Positions 12,920-24,287 of a stretch of 64,000 bases of DNA are shown here, one piece after another (position 1 is the stretch's first letter; each line of letters starts with the position of its first letter). The stretch spans positions 17,287-81,286 of the forward strand of contig MU832237.1 of the NCBI GenBank assembly GCA_029204225.1. The letters run 5' to 3'. The translations under genes were made by a program, and so were the position numbers. Source of the DNA: Diphasiastrum complanatum. Its lineage: Eukaryota > Streptophyta > Lycopodiopsida > Lycopodiales > Lycopodiaceae. The notes under the pieces are model-generated. The model was not told where the DNA came from, ran no database searches, and worked only from the letters and a program-made list of their open reading frames with translations.

Positions 12920-12921
<2 letters not shown>
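12301..12921. other. No gene seen; AT-rich spacer
   Basis: AT-rich sequence with no recognisable coding segment. It includes the CACATGTGTGG palindrome near 12620 seen in several LTRs here, so it may be further LTR debris. It should hold the 3' end of the CACTA element, which I could not define. Confidence 0.4.
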
Positions 12922-12960
<39 letters not shown>

Positions 12961-13080
12961 CGCACATAAGAAACATAAAATACGTGTTTTGTATTATTTT
13001 TACAGTATGAATCGGTTCCGCGGTATGGAACCGTTTCGTGCCACGACATCCTACAAAAAATTACCAAAAAAATGATCCTC

Positions 13081-13208
13081 TTTCAGAGCTAATACCCCAT
13101 GTATGGCTTTTTAAGTCTTTTTTTTTTAAGATTAGGGGATAATTTTAGGGGCCCTAAATAAATGGTTTTTTTTGCATTTTGAGCTATACGGGGGGTATCA
13201 GCTCTGAA
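13081..13208. repeat. Foldback, MITE-like
   Basis: Inverted ends TTTCAGAGCTAATACCCC and GGGGTATCAGCTCTGAA enclose about 95 bp. No flanking target duplication is certain. A related copy lies at 13534-13661. Confidence 0.65.
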
Positions 13209-13317
13209 CGGGGATGATTTTGGTAAAACATTTTTTTAATTAAAAAAAAATCCCATTCCATATTGTTCCGTGAAAATTTTTCACAGTGGAGTACAAAACC
13301 CGAATGTATTTTTATGG

Positions 13318-13379
<62 letters not shown>

Positions 13380-13533
13380 GAAACATTAAATACGTGTTCC
13401 GTGGATTTTGTGAGTACGGATTGTGGGTACGGAATGGTTCCATGGTATAGAATCGTTCCGTACCACATGACTCTAAATTTTTTTATCTTTTTTCAAAAAA
13501 AATTTATTTTTGTTTTTTACTGAAATGTTGTCC

Positions 13534-13661
13534 TTTCAGAGCTGATACCCTTGTATAGCTCAACATTGCAAAAAAAATTGTCTAGGGCCTAAAAAATCAT
13601 GTCCTAATCTCAAAAAAAGGTGTAAAAGTGTTAAGCTATACATGGGTTGTTAGTTCTGAAA
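13534..13661. repeat. Second copy of the foldback
   Basis: Ends TTTCAGAGCTGATACCC and GGGTTGTTAGTTCTGAAA, inverted with a few mismatches. The length equals that of the copy at 13081-13208. Confidence 0.6.
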
Positions 13662-13748
13662 GGACAATAATTTAGTAAAAAAATCAAATTAAAAAAAAAT
13701 CTCGTTCCGTAAGTATTTTCACAAGACTGTATTAGTTTTTAGATATAT

Positions 13749-13787
13749 ATATGTGTGTGTGTGTGTATAGATATCTGTGTGTGTGTG

Positions 13788-13828
<41 letters not shown>

Positions 13829-14008
13829 ATATTTGTGTGTGTGTGTGTGTATACATGTCATATATATTAAAGATATTTTAGAAAGAGAATGTAAGGGTGT
13901 TGTTAACCTACCCTACTCTCCCTATGTCAGACCTAGACCCTACTCTTTGCCTATTCATACATACTATACATATGCACATATATACAAGCCTATTTTTTGA
14001 ATACACAC

Positions 14009-14044
<36 letters not shown>
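13749..14044 (+). repeat. TG and CA microsatellites
   Basis: Interrupted (TG)n/(TA)n at 13749-13855 and (CA)n at about 14004-14044 with a CCCA interruption. No gene is seen between them. Confidence 0.9.
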
Positions 14045-14045
<1 letters not shown>

Positions 14046-14366
14046 TCTAATTAAGAAATGCTCTCGTGTTTTACTCGCTTGTTTTGGTCACTATGATCAC
14101 AATGAACAAACTGTCTAATGTTAACAACAAAAAATTTTGTGTGAACAGACTTCTAATCTCCTCAATATGGTTGTCACTACTAATGGGTATGAAGAGTTGA
14201 AGTGCCATGAAATGATCATGAATTCACTACTCATTTATGGTTAACTTTAATTAACGAGATTTCCTTTAAAGTGTATTGCTTTTTGTTTAGGTCTTTGGTT
14301 ACACTTCGATTATTTCTAATATAAATGGTATGACGGGTTTAGTTATATGACTTGGATTAGACCTAT

Positions 14367-14738
14367 CTATTAAAGTCTATATAAACTTATTTGTGGACGG
14401 TATTGCCCTGACAATTGGTTGTTACTTAGAATAAGCGATGGTGTTCCGATAAGCATTTTGAAAAAGGAAATGACAAATAGTTTTTAGCTCTACTTTAAAA
14501 CTAGTCTGGATGTTATTGTCTACTTTAGTCATACCTTATCTAATTGTTGACTTTCAAGCACTGATTATACATTGTTAACCTTATAATTTTGTAATTTTGA
14601 GAAAAGCTAAAACAATGTCCGGCCATGCATGCTTTTTTCCATACATGCATCCTCCTCCCCATGCTTTTAGGTCAAAAAAGTGTATGCATGGGTGAGGGGA
14701 GGAGGATGCACCATATCTATGGGTGCTCTTGCATACAT
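14367..14738 (+). repeat. 372-bp direct repeat, left copy
   Basis: Matches 23827-24198 in the same orientation at about 95% by eye and with equal length. It contains an inner foldback (ATGCATCCTCCTCCCC against GGGGAGGAGGATGCA, about 14645-14710). The copies lie just outside the two ends of the Mutator-like element. Confidence 0.9.
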
Positions 14739-15635
14739 ATGCACAACACATGCACACAAATAGTTATATATATATAGACTAGTAAAGAGTGCCCGTCGTT
14801 GACGAGCAATGGACGACTGATGATCTAGAGGGTATGTTTGGGGATGGGCCTCGAGCGAGCTTGGTCAAGCGAGCTTTTTTAGTAATACGAGCGAGCTTTT
14901 CATAATGACATGATGGGCTCTACTAAATATAGTGTGATTTTCATCTCACTAATGAAGTAGGTTTTTGGATTTCCAATGCACTATGCAGTTGTCCATTCGC
15001 AGGTTAGTGGCAATCATGTACTTAAAGCATCTCAGTGGTCGCTGCTTACTATGTGTTTCCTTGTCTGAGGATGATGTTGAGAAGTTAGTTTGTGCTTCTT
15101 ATAGATTAATGTTCATTCAGAGGACTGGTTTTTTTGTTCTGGGTTTTTCCTCACAAGACATTTATTTCACAAGCTTGTATTATATCATCAATCAATTTCC
15201 TTTTGGGGATTAAGGTGCAGTTGTTTGTATTTGAGATGTCCTATCATTGATAATGATTAATTTCCAACCAAACTGAAGCACATAAGTTGTACTGTTTACT
15301 GTGCACATTCAATAGATATACCATGTTTATTTACCTAACAAATGTTTTAGACTATGATCTTTCTGGAGATCTTTCAAATAGAGTAAATCAATGATTAAGA
15401 TATTGGGTAAAATATCATGCATTTACCTAGAGTCATTTTGAACTCCTTAATGTTGGTCGATGGCCAATGAAGATACCAGTCTATCAATTTTAAGCGTCAA
15501 CATAAATACACAATTGATGTGCATGGTGTCCACATAAGATCCACACTTTCATTACAGAACCACATGAATTGTTTTTTATTTCCACCTGTCCATTGTCGCA
15601 TTCCCAAAAAACAAGCGGCAGGAACTTCCTTTGAG

Positions 15636-17788
15636 CTATTCTTGATCTATTTTTAAACTTTCCCAATCCAGATCCAAGCCATCCCATGCAAGTGACCCTA
15701 CTGCCTGGTCTGGTTTGACGAATTGCTTAGATGGTGTCATGAATATCAGTTTCCTTGAAACACTAGATGCTGCTCTATCAATATGGTCAACGTGTGTTTC
15801 ATTACCATGTTTTGTTTCCACATTGACAGTCTCCACATTGGAGAAATTAATGTGTCTACCACCACGTTGTCTAGGTCGATTGACATTCACAAATTCAGGC
15901 CTATGTGAGTTGTTCACCTCAACATCAACAAAAATTGTTGGATTTCTTTTTCGTCGACCTGTGATTCGATCACCTTGAGATCCAGGATTATTGTACATAG
16001 GTGTGCCTCCCACAGAATCTAACACAACCTTGCCTATCATCAAAGGACTTGGTGTGGCATTGGTTCTACAAGTGGCCCTATCAATGAGTGCCTCCAAGCT
16101 AGGGCCACTTCCAATATGTCATCCTTGTACAAAAGCATGTTGTTTTGTGCTTTGCAACAATGCATTTGCAAGATCTGTGACTGCTGCATCGTATAGGCTT
16201 ATCTGTGTTTTATTACCTTCGCCTGCCAACCAGCTTGCATGCTTTGCCTCCGCCATATTGGTTTGGGAAGTATTGGCCACTTCATCAATATTAGTGACCT
16301 ATAAAAACATTCAGAAGTAAGGGCACATGCACAATATAATGTGAAGAGCACGACTAATTTAACATTGAGTTCTATATTTTAAAAGTAACAAGAAAGAAGT
16401 CTTACCCCAACCAACAAATGTCTCCAGTGTGTGTAGCACACATTCCACCAACTCAACCAACAATCCATTGTCGACAAATTAGCATCAGCCACCTTTCCAC
16501 TGGCCCACCATGCCCTTATAAACCTATATTGTGATAAAGCTTCATCTAACGTCAATGCATTCTTCCACTTGCGACAAATGTCTTTGTGTTTATCTTGATG
16601 TCGCTTGAATACGTATTGGGTTGTGTGTATTTGAAGACTTTGCTCCCAGTGGAAAAGACATGATCATTCTCGACCGTGCATTATGTTCTCCGGTCCTCCA
16701 TTGTACACCGTACGAATGGCTCTCTAGTTTGCTTGTGCTTCATCTGCCATGAAGCCATGAAAGTCTGGCTCTTTGAAGCCCTTTTTTCTTACGGTCTTAT
16801 TTAACATATTCCAAAATAAAGCCTGTGCTTCCGTGTCTTCCTCTTTCATCTCGCAAGTGGCAATTGTCATGAGTTCTTGCACACTGTTTCATAAAAACAC
16901 ACTATCAAACAAAATATTGTGGATGTGCAATGATTCTAAAAATGGTTGAAAAAATGTTCTTGAAAAAATGGTTGTGTAATTGTTGAGAAAAAACAAGATT
17001 CAATACCTAGGTACATACACGTGTGCTCCCATAGTCGTCCAACCCTATACTCGCCTAACATGGTCAAAGCAAGCCCATGACCTTCTCAAGTCATCATCTC
17101 CAGTTCGTGCCATCCTATTCACTAGATCAACACCCAATGCTGGTCCCGTTGTGGACATTTTGAACACAAAGCAATGTTTTGTAATATCTTCACACTGTCC
17201 TGGAAATCTACTTCCGTGAAAAAAAATCATATACACACAATCTTTTTAATTCCAGTAAACTAGTCTCCAATCCTTTCCCATAGGATTTTTTTTTGCTCTC
17301 AGTCACTATTTTCTTGAATCTGCATAATTTCCATGGAAGACTGCTATGAGAATTATTTTGCATAATTACATCGACGGTACTATTCTCAATGTTATCGCCT
17401 TTTTTGTCATTTGTATCCTCAATATCACACAAATCGATAACGACTCTATCTTGGCATTATTGGTACCTTGTGAATAACATGAAATAGTCTTAGCCACATA
17501 CACGGATAACAAGGTATTGTCTAAGACGTAGTATCTCAGTGAGCCAAAACCTTGCACAAGGTACAATGGGACCAGGTCAACTGGAGAGCCTTGGGTCACC
17601 ACCATTGCAAATAACTCGATTTTTGTGCATGGGCAATCCATGCGTCTTGCCAAGAATGTTGTATCCAACACAACACGATCACCAAAGTTTGTAAGCGCAA
17701 GGTATTCATCTCCAATACCATGGCAATAAATGACAAAGTCTGTCCCTGAAGCCATGTAACTTCTATCCAAAAAAATAAACATGGTCAC
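15636..17788 (-). pseudogene. Mutator-like (MULE) DDE transposase
   Basis: Minus-strand multi-exon gene. The first recognised exon (17788 down) contains GDRVVLDTTFLARRMDCPC followed by KIELFAMVVTQGSPVDLVPL, matching the first-Asp block of the MULE transposase domain. The second (about 17220-17000) reads ALGVDLVNRMARTGDDDLRR. The third (about 16885-16405) contains HGFMADEAQAN, then RAIRTVYNGGPENIM, then SCLFHWEQSLQIHTTQYV, matching the second-Asp and C..H blocks of MULEs. It ends at a GTAAGAC donor. The last exon (about 16300-15490) has a Lys/Arg-rich segment GRRKRNPTIFVDVEV. Lesions: TAG after AQAN (expected Trp), TGA before SCLF, and TGA near 16120. This copy cannot make a full protein. The catalytic Glu was not placed with confidence. 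Confidence 0.75.
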
Positions 17789-19435
17789 AACATATATGAA
17801 TGTTAAGCTTTAATTCATTTCTGGAGCCCCTAACACACAAGAGAAAAAAGAAAGAACGATGGAAAATTTTCAAATTTTACACAAGAACCATTCCGATATG
17901 ACAAGAATGGAGTAGAGTACATCTTAAAACATAACTAACAAAAATAGAAAAACATTAGTAGTCATATTTTGATCTTGAAAAGGCAAGCCTTCAAAAATCT
18001 CGGATTAATGATAAGTTCAATACAACGTGTACTTTTCGGGTGGCTTGTTTTGCTTTGACAAAAATAGCCCCTAACACGCAAGATGAAAGTTTTATTTGCA
18101 ATGTTCATCTTGGGCTACAAAATGCCTTACTAAAATTCTCACATGCACTCTCATCCATAGCATGCCTCTACCTACTTATATGTCCAACATTGTCTCAATC
18201 TAATATTACTTAATAATCGAATGAAAACAAAATTGAGAAAATGGATATCGCAGCCTCCATATAAACAACCTCAAAACTTGTGAGTTCGACCAAACTTGTG
18301 AATTCAGAATGGTCATACGTAATGAACCAAACTAAACAATGTAAATAATCCATCACAAGATATCTATCACCAAAGCTTAGTATATTTAAAAAAATAAAAT
18401 CTCAAACATATCATCCTTTCAACTACCAAACATAACTCCTCCTAAAAGTATCACTTGCTCGTCATAATAACATCCCAAACATGTATGATCCATGACATAC
18501 CAAACAAAATTGATCCACTCACCAAAATCTCTAAACACAATCAGACTTAACTTGAAAATGAAATGTACCTGAACTAGTACGAAACTATTAGCAAAATTAA
18601 AACCCAATAACCTTCTATAACAAAACATAAAATTTTGGGTTAACTTTTTGAAGATACTTTTTTGTACAGTCTCCCAAAACATTCCCATGGTCTTCAGGCC
18701 TGTTGTTGCTACTAGGTTTACTGATTTGTGTTGGAAGTAAACAGCTGGTGTTTTATTTCCCTACAATTTTTCCCTACCCATTAAATCCATCCCAAAAAGC
18801 AAACCCATATTCGGATTGATTTACCCAATATCTAAAAGCAACCCCTCTATATCTAAGTTTCTTGCTAATGTTAATTGTCATACAACAGAACAACTAATTA
18901 ACTTAACATTAGCAAATTTACCTCAGGTCGTTCTTAGCCCAAAGATACAGAGAGTCCGTTAATTGTCTGGACTCAGAGGTCTACTTGTTATTTTTGGTTG
19001 TTGATCATCCTATATAAGCACTTGATTCACCGCAGAATCAAGGTATTGACTGTAACTCAACAACTTGAATTCGGCAGCATGCAATTTAGCAGGTGGAATA
19101 TCCTTCCGCAAGGAGTCTTTTTCCCACGCAATTTGTGGTGCCTATCGCATGTTTACAAAATGACAGAGAATGGATAGCCACTGGGTCAAAGGCTCTTTGC
19201 AAAAATAAGGCGAAACACAGAGAGAACTAACATTGAACTACAGATTCAAAAAATGTCTTCATTCTTTGGTCGACTATTGTAGATTTGGGGTATTCAGTAT
19301 AGAATGGCCATTTCCATCAAGAGCAAAATTTTCCATCAATTGGACGGTGCATTTATGAATAGCCAGCTAGCGAACTTTTTTGGGCGGCGCATTTACCAAA
19401 AATGATTTTTTTTGGTGTAGGATTAATTTGTTTTT
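17789..19435. other. Intergenic spacer of the Mutator-like element
   Basis: AT-rich, with no domain recognised. It lies upstream of the divergent transposase and SWIM genes and probably holds their 5' exons or promoters. Confidence 0.4.
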
Positions 19436-19612
19436 GGGCGGCTGTGGTGCCGGCGCCACGACGCTTTTTTTTTAAATGGGTCATGTGTTGGCCTTTGCCA
19501 TGTACAAATTCACCATAATCTCTCTCTAAGCTGCATCCAACACGTGTGCCATGGTGCTCATGGGTAATTTTTTGGGCTCTGTCGTGGCGCCGACGCCACG
19601 GCCGACATTTTT
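19436..19612. repeat. GC-rich foldback
   Basis: GGCTGTGGTGCCGGCGCCAC near 19440-19460 is matched in inverted orientation by GTGGCGCCGACGCCACGGCC near 19580-19602. The arms are flanked by T-runs. It is sharply more GC-rich than its surroundings, consistent with a MITE or a structured insertion upstream of the SWIM gene. Confidence 0.65.
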
Positions 19613-19627
19613 TTTCGAGCTATTGAT

Positions 19628-19705
19628 GTGCAGGTGCGAGAGGCTCTCTCCTCTGAATGCAGCGACGTGCAGGTGTGAGAGGCTCTCTTCTCTGAATGCG
19701 GCGTT
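19628..19705 (+). repeat. 39-bp tandem repeat
   Basis: Two units (19628-19666 and 19667-19705) of GTGCAGGTGYGAGAGGCTCT.. followed by TGAATGC. A (CCAT)n tract lies at about 19727-19752. Confidence 0.8.
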
Positions 19706-20024
19706 TTGACTACCCTACACAGCAACATCATCCATCCATCCATCCATCCATCTAACGTAGCTCGTGACTGATTCGTGAGGTAGCGTGGCTCCATTCTCAA
19801 TTCGTGAGGTAGCGTTGCTCCATGCTCGTTCTCTGTTTCTTGTGCAAGTCATCCTTGATTCTAGGGAAGCCAATCGTTTAGTCTTCGTTAGTTCTCTTCT
19901 CTCTTCTGCAAGCCATCTCTCCCGAAGCCATTATTGACGACACGGGTTCTGAACCAGCGTCTCCCCCATATAAGGAAATCCGCGAAAAATTGCAGCCTGA
20001 AACCGCTACTAATGTCTTCTAGCT

Positions 20025-23000
20025 TTGAAATTAGATGTTGATAAACATTTTGAACATGGACGAGGATTGATCTCCAAGGAAAATAGTTTAGCTTTGGACT
20101 GTCAAAATGGCCTGGTCACTTCCATGGCATTTCCAAAAGGAAACATTCACTGCGAAGAAAAATTTGTTGGAGTAACCAGCGTAGCGTGTCTTTGCCTCTG
20201 GTCAGTCTAGCAAAGCGCTTGCATGAATTGGTGGGCACTAAATGCCTATTGAACTTATGTGTAGATTTCTCACATTTGCTACAGATTCTGTATTTTTTGG
20301 CCATTATTCATTTGATTGTTTTTACATTTACCTTGTAAGAAATTATATTTATTGTGCTTGTAGATGTATTTGCGTTATCCTAGAAGTTTGAAAAATAATT
20401 GCAGTAAGTTGTCACTGACTTTGTGATCTACCAAAAAGAGATTTCGGATGTCTTGTTGACTGCTCCACTTTAACGTCTTCCTAATGATATGCATCTCTAA
20501 GAGATCATTTTTTAATTCCCAATCCAAATTTGTGAAGAAGATTATTCTTCTAAGACCTGTTATTCTGGATTGGAGTTGGTTGCAATCTGTTTCTTACACT
20601 CTTACTTCTTTTTGTTTACAAAAAAGAAATGCAACTACATCTTTGATGAAATTGACTAACAGAACCAAAACTTTGAGTGCTCATCTTGTTGCTTTTTCTA
20701 TTTCGCAATCTGTCTGTATACTTTGGTTGCCTTCTTGTTTGTGCTTCATTATCCATAGTTAGAAACTTGGAAATAGAGCAAGGTATATGATGGTAGGAGT
20801 TTTGAGAATTTTTGCTTTGAAAGCTTGTATAGCATTGGTCTTAATAAGATCTATTGGTTGCAATATGCATCTGACAATTTTTTTATTCCAGAATATGACA
20901 AGCGAGTTGGAAAAGAGGGCGCTTGAGTGGAGTTTTGCACTTCAAGTTGATACTTTGCTTTCTGAGCTTGAATTTCTCAAGTACAACATCCAGGGCATCT
21001 GATATTCATATCACCTGAATGTTATTTTTGTTTAGTGTTGTTTTACATGTCGATTGGGATCGCAAGCCGAAATCTATTACAGAGGAGAGATTATATAATA
21101 TAGCTTGCATGAAGTTGTTCCAAGATCGCAAGGCAAACATTGCACGTGCACTAACTGAAGAAGACGATGCTTTTAGAAAACAACTCCACATACCAATGGG
21201 TAAGTTTTAACAGATTGTCATTTACTATATGCAATTGCACTCATTGTCTTCATTCTACACTTTTATGAATGTTTTGGTGATTGCAGATAACAAGACCTTT
21301 CGAGTATATCTTGTGAAAGAGGTCTTGTGGGATCAAATTATTGATGCTGGTATTGTTATACTCCGAAATATGGAGCCTAGCTATGACATGAGATTACCAG
21401 CCACAGGATTTTCTTTGCACACTCGAGAGTACAAGAGAAAAAACTTTCCAAAAGTATTCTTAGAGACGGTTGGAAAATCCAGATCATTATATGATTCTAA
21501 TAAGCAACCAGGGTTGGCTTTGGCAGCACAAAGAGTTGTGTTCAGGTGAGGTATTGCATATTAATATTTTTTTCTTGCAAGTTGATATTAATTTCATCTC
21601 TATTAATTGCAATTCTTATTTCATGTTTTATGTAAATTGACGTAGATGGCTGAGCGTTCAAGTAAATACCAAAAACTTGGAGTACATGCCTCCCATGGCC
21701 TTGGAGTGGTGTGATTCAGCAAATAATAATTGCATGTACACATCCTCAATGAAAAATAGCAAATGGAGCACATGGGTTTTCAAGCATTGTCCATGGTGGT
21801 TGGATTTTCCACATGAGAGTATCCATCAATCGAGAAAGAAGATTTTTTACGCGAAAGCAAGTTGTTAAAGAAGGCAACAGAGGCACAAGTATGATACTTT
21901 TAGTAAATTGTGTATGGGTCATAACTTCTTCTTGCTTGTGTCAATTTTTTCCTAATTTTTTTTATCTGGTGCTACTTGTGAATATAGACAAGGATTTTAC
22001 GAGATCGTACCAAGAGGCCACGAAACTTCACTACAACAAAGACCTATACCTCTAGTTCTCGTGAGTAAATAGCAATTTCTTTTACATGCATATATTTACA
22101 ATTATTTTTCATCCATAATGTTCCTAAATTATGATCATTTTGTTTATGCAATTTTTTTTACAGCAGGTGATAAATTCAATCATGTTTTATCATCAGAATC
22201 TCGCAGTCATGGAGAGCCATCTTCGCCTGATGAGTATGAGCAAGAGAATGTTGATACAGGTAAGAGCCATGCCTCATATGATCCACAAGAGAATATGGTC
22301 AGGTCGATCAATGAGTCATGTTTTACATTAAGTAGTAGACTAGTAAAACATGATGTTCTCCATGGAGTGTTTTGCCTTGAAAATGCCTTAAGATTAGCAT
22401 TCAAAAGATCTACTACTCTCCACATCAACGACGAGGAGGTGAGTCATGCATCCGTTGGTGATTGCAATGCTTCCTAATGGTCTGTTGGTTTCTGGCATGG
22501 ACGTTAATATTCCTTTATGGAATGAATTCAATTCAGAAATGATGCAAAGTATGTTCGCACTGACAAAGAGGGTACTTGCTGACGAGGGACACTTTGTAGT
22601 CATACACACCAAAAATGAGATGTTCAGCCTTTGAGAATATGTCGAGTATGAACATCTTACATATATCAATTCTCAAGTAATCTTGTGCTCCACTACAGCT
22701 TTCTATGACATGAATGAGGAGGTGAGGTCATGTGTGGTAGATTTCCCTTCTTTTACTTGTTTCATTAGATTTTGTCCATTTTAATGTGAGGACACTAATC
22801 TTAAATGGTGTCTCGTAGGTGCATATATTACATATGTCCAGGTTCACAAGAGATATGAAAGTAGGAGAACGTTATAATATAGAGCACTTTTGCAGATTGA
22901 GAAGTCCTAAAATACCTACGATATGGCCTGTACAAAAGGGAACTAGCTTACAACTTGAGGAGCAAGAGATGTTACAAAGAGCTGGATTTGTTCTTCCTCA

Positions 23001-23458
23001 TGCTCAAGGACTTGATGTTCCAGAAAATAGAATTCCAACTACTGAGGGAGAGGATGTTCTTGAGAGTAGCCAGAGAAGGACCCGTGTACGTACAGGGATA
23101 TCAAATTTGGCCCTCAAGAAAATAGATTTGGCTTTGAGTCTATCTGCCAAAATTCTATCAGTCACCATAATTGAACGGTTTGAGCATGAGATTTTTTAAA
23201 ATAGAAACAAAAAATTCAATCCAAAGAGCCATAGCCTACGACGTGAGCATATCTGAGCACCCCTCTTGCACATGTGAAGACTTTTAGTGGCGACAAAGGA
23301 CTCGAAAACCTTACCTTGCATGCAAGCACATGTACTACATTCTCTTACGCGTGCTTGGGCTAGACATGAATCACAATATGTGTATTCATCAAGTTTAGTT
23401 TGAGAAAAAGGACATATTGCACATGTTTTCTCGTAAACGTAGCTTTGCATGTAGTTGA
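20025..23458 (+). pseudogene. Unrecognised multi-exon gene with C-terminal SWIM zinc finger
   Basis: Several plus-strand exons with good splice sites. Examples: 21038-21200 (VDWDRKPKSITEERLYNIAC, donor GGTAAGT); 21288-21545 (KTFRVYLVKEVLWDQIIDAG, donor CAG|GTGAGG); 21646 onward (WLSVQVNTKNLEYMPPMALE), which joins in frame; about 22163-22437; 22470-22634 (GMDVNIPLWNEFNSEMMQSM and VLADEGHFVVIHTK); and 22819-23199. The last part, to 23458, reads PSCTCEDF then KPYLACKHMYYILLRVLGLD, a SWIM finger (CxCx(n)CxH), with TAG after CEDF. A frame break near 21810 is also likely. SWIM fingers in MULEs normally sit at the end of the transposase itself; here the domain is in a separate divergent gene. I do not recognise the rest. 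The VLADEGHFVVIHTK segment vaguely resembles a class I methyltransferase strand, which I do not claim as a function. Confidence 0.6.
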
Positions 23459-23826
23459 GCTAAGTGTTGAGTAAAAAGATATTTGGGTTGGGTTATTTTA
23501 GATAATTCCATGACATCAAGACATTATTATATGATATAGTTATTTTTGTTAACAATATGGATTTAAGAGTCTTGGTTCTATTTTGTGATATATTCCCATA
23601 TATTTGACAAAGTCAAAGCCAAAATTCCACAATAATATTAATTTTTATCAAATGATATACCTGGAATATATGAATAATACTTGAAACATATTCAAAATGA
23701 AGATAAAATAATGAAACAAGCATCACAACATAAGAAAAATATCATGAGGGATCAGTTTTTCACTTTGCAATATTCTCTAAAGAAAACTCCACCTCACAAG
23801 CTCGCTCACAATTTCGAAAAAGCTCG
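23459..23826. other. 3' end of the Mutator-like element
   Basis: AT-rich, no coding sequence recognised. It ends in CACAAGCTCGCTCACA and AAAAGCTCGCT at 23796-23828, the minus-strand form of the GCGAGCTT motif clustered at the other end of the element. Confidence 0.5.
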
Positions 23827-24198
23827 CTATTAAAGTCTATATATACTTATTTGTGGATGGTATTGCCTTGACAATTGGTTGTTACTTAGGATAAGCGACA
23901 GGGTTCCGATAAGCATTTTGAAAAAGGAAATGACAGATAGTTTTTAACTCTACTTTAAAACTAGTCTGGATGTTATTGTCTACTTTAGTCGTACCTTATC
24001 TAATTGTTGACTTTCAAGCACTGATTGTACATTGTTAACCTTATAATTTTGTAATTTTGAGTAGAGCTAAAACAATGTCCAGCCATGCATGCTTTTCCCC
24101 ATACATGCATCCTCCTCCCCATTCTTTTAGGTCAAAAAAGTGTATGCATGGGTGAGGGGAGGAGGATGCACCATATGTATGGGTGCTCTTGCATACAT
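23827..24198 (+). repeat. 372-bp direct repeat, right copy
   Basis: Partner of 14367-14738. It begins at the last bases of the right-hand GCGAGCTT cluster, so this copy directly abuts the element end. Confidence 0.9.
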
Positions 24199-24287
24199 GG
24201 TAGTGGGTATGTCCGTTGTGGATGCTCTAGGTGAAGGGCGGTCCTAATGTAGTCTCAAATAATCGAAGTGCCCTCCTGCAGTCAAAT

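Larger units (their letters stand above)
12922..13750 (+). repeat. Two tandem units of about 400 bp, each led by a CA microsatellite
   Basis: Each unit starts with a (CA)n run (12922-12966 and 13321-13378), then AAGAAACAT..AAATACGTGTT, then a CGGTTCC/GGTTCC block with GTACCAC-like sequence, then a foldback bounded by TTTCAGAGCT and AGTTCTGAA/AGCTCTGAA. The two units differ by many substitutions, so the duplication is not recent. The coding-looking frames here are only microsatellite translation. Confidence 0.75.
14852..23828. mobile_element. Mutator-like element with a SWIM-type second gene
   Basis: A 9-kb interval bounded by clusters of GCGAGCTT: on the left 14852-14896 (three plus-strand copies) and on the right 23798-23828 (two copies on the minus strand). 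It holds a minus-strand MULE-type DDE transposase pseudogene and a divergent plus-strand gene ending in a SWIM zinc finger. The boundaries are inferred from the shared subterminal motif; no exact terminal repeat or 9-bp target duplication was found. The same motif cluster occurs beside the related SWIM fragment at 53.5 kb. Confidence 0.6.

Noticed and set aside
13184-13523. Frames of alternating Thr-His or Cys-Val over the CA/TG runs
   Set aside because: Microsatellite translation, not genes.
22470-22634. Calling the GMDVNIPLW..VLADEGHFVVIHTK exon a methyltransferase
   Set aside because: Only one strand-like segment resembles the fold. No SAM-binding glycine motif was seen.
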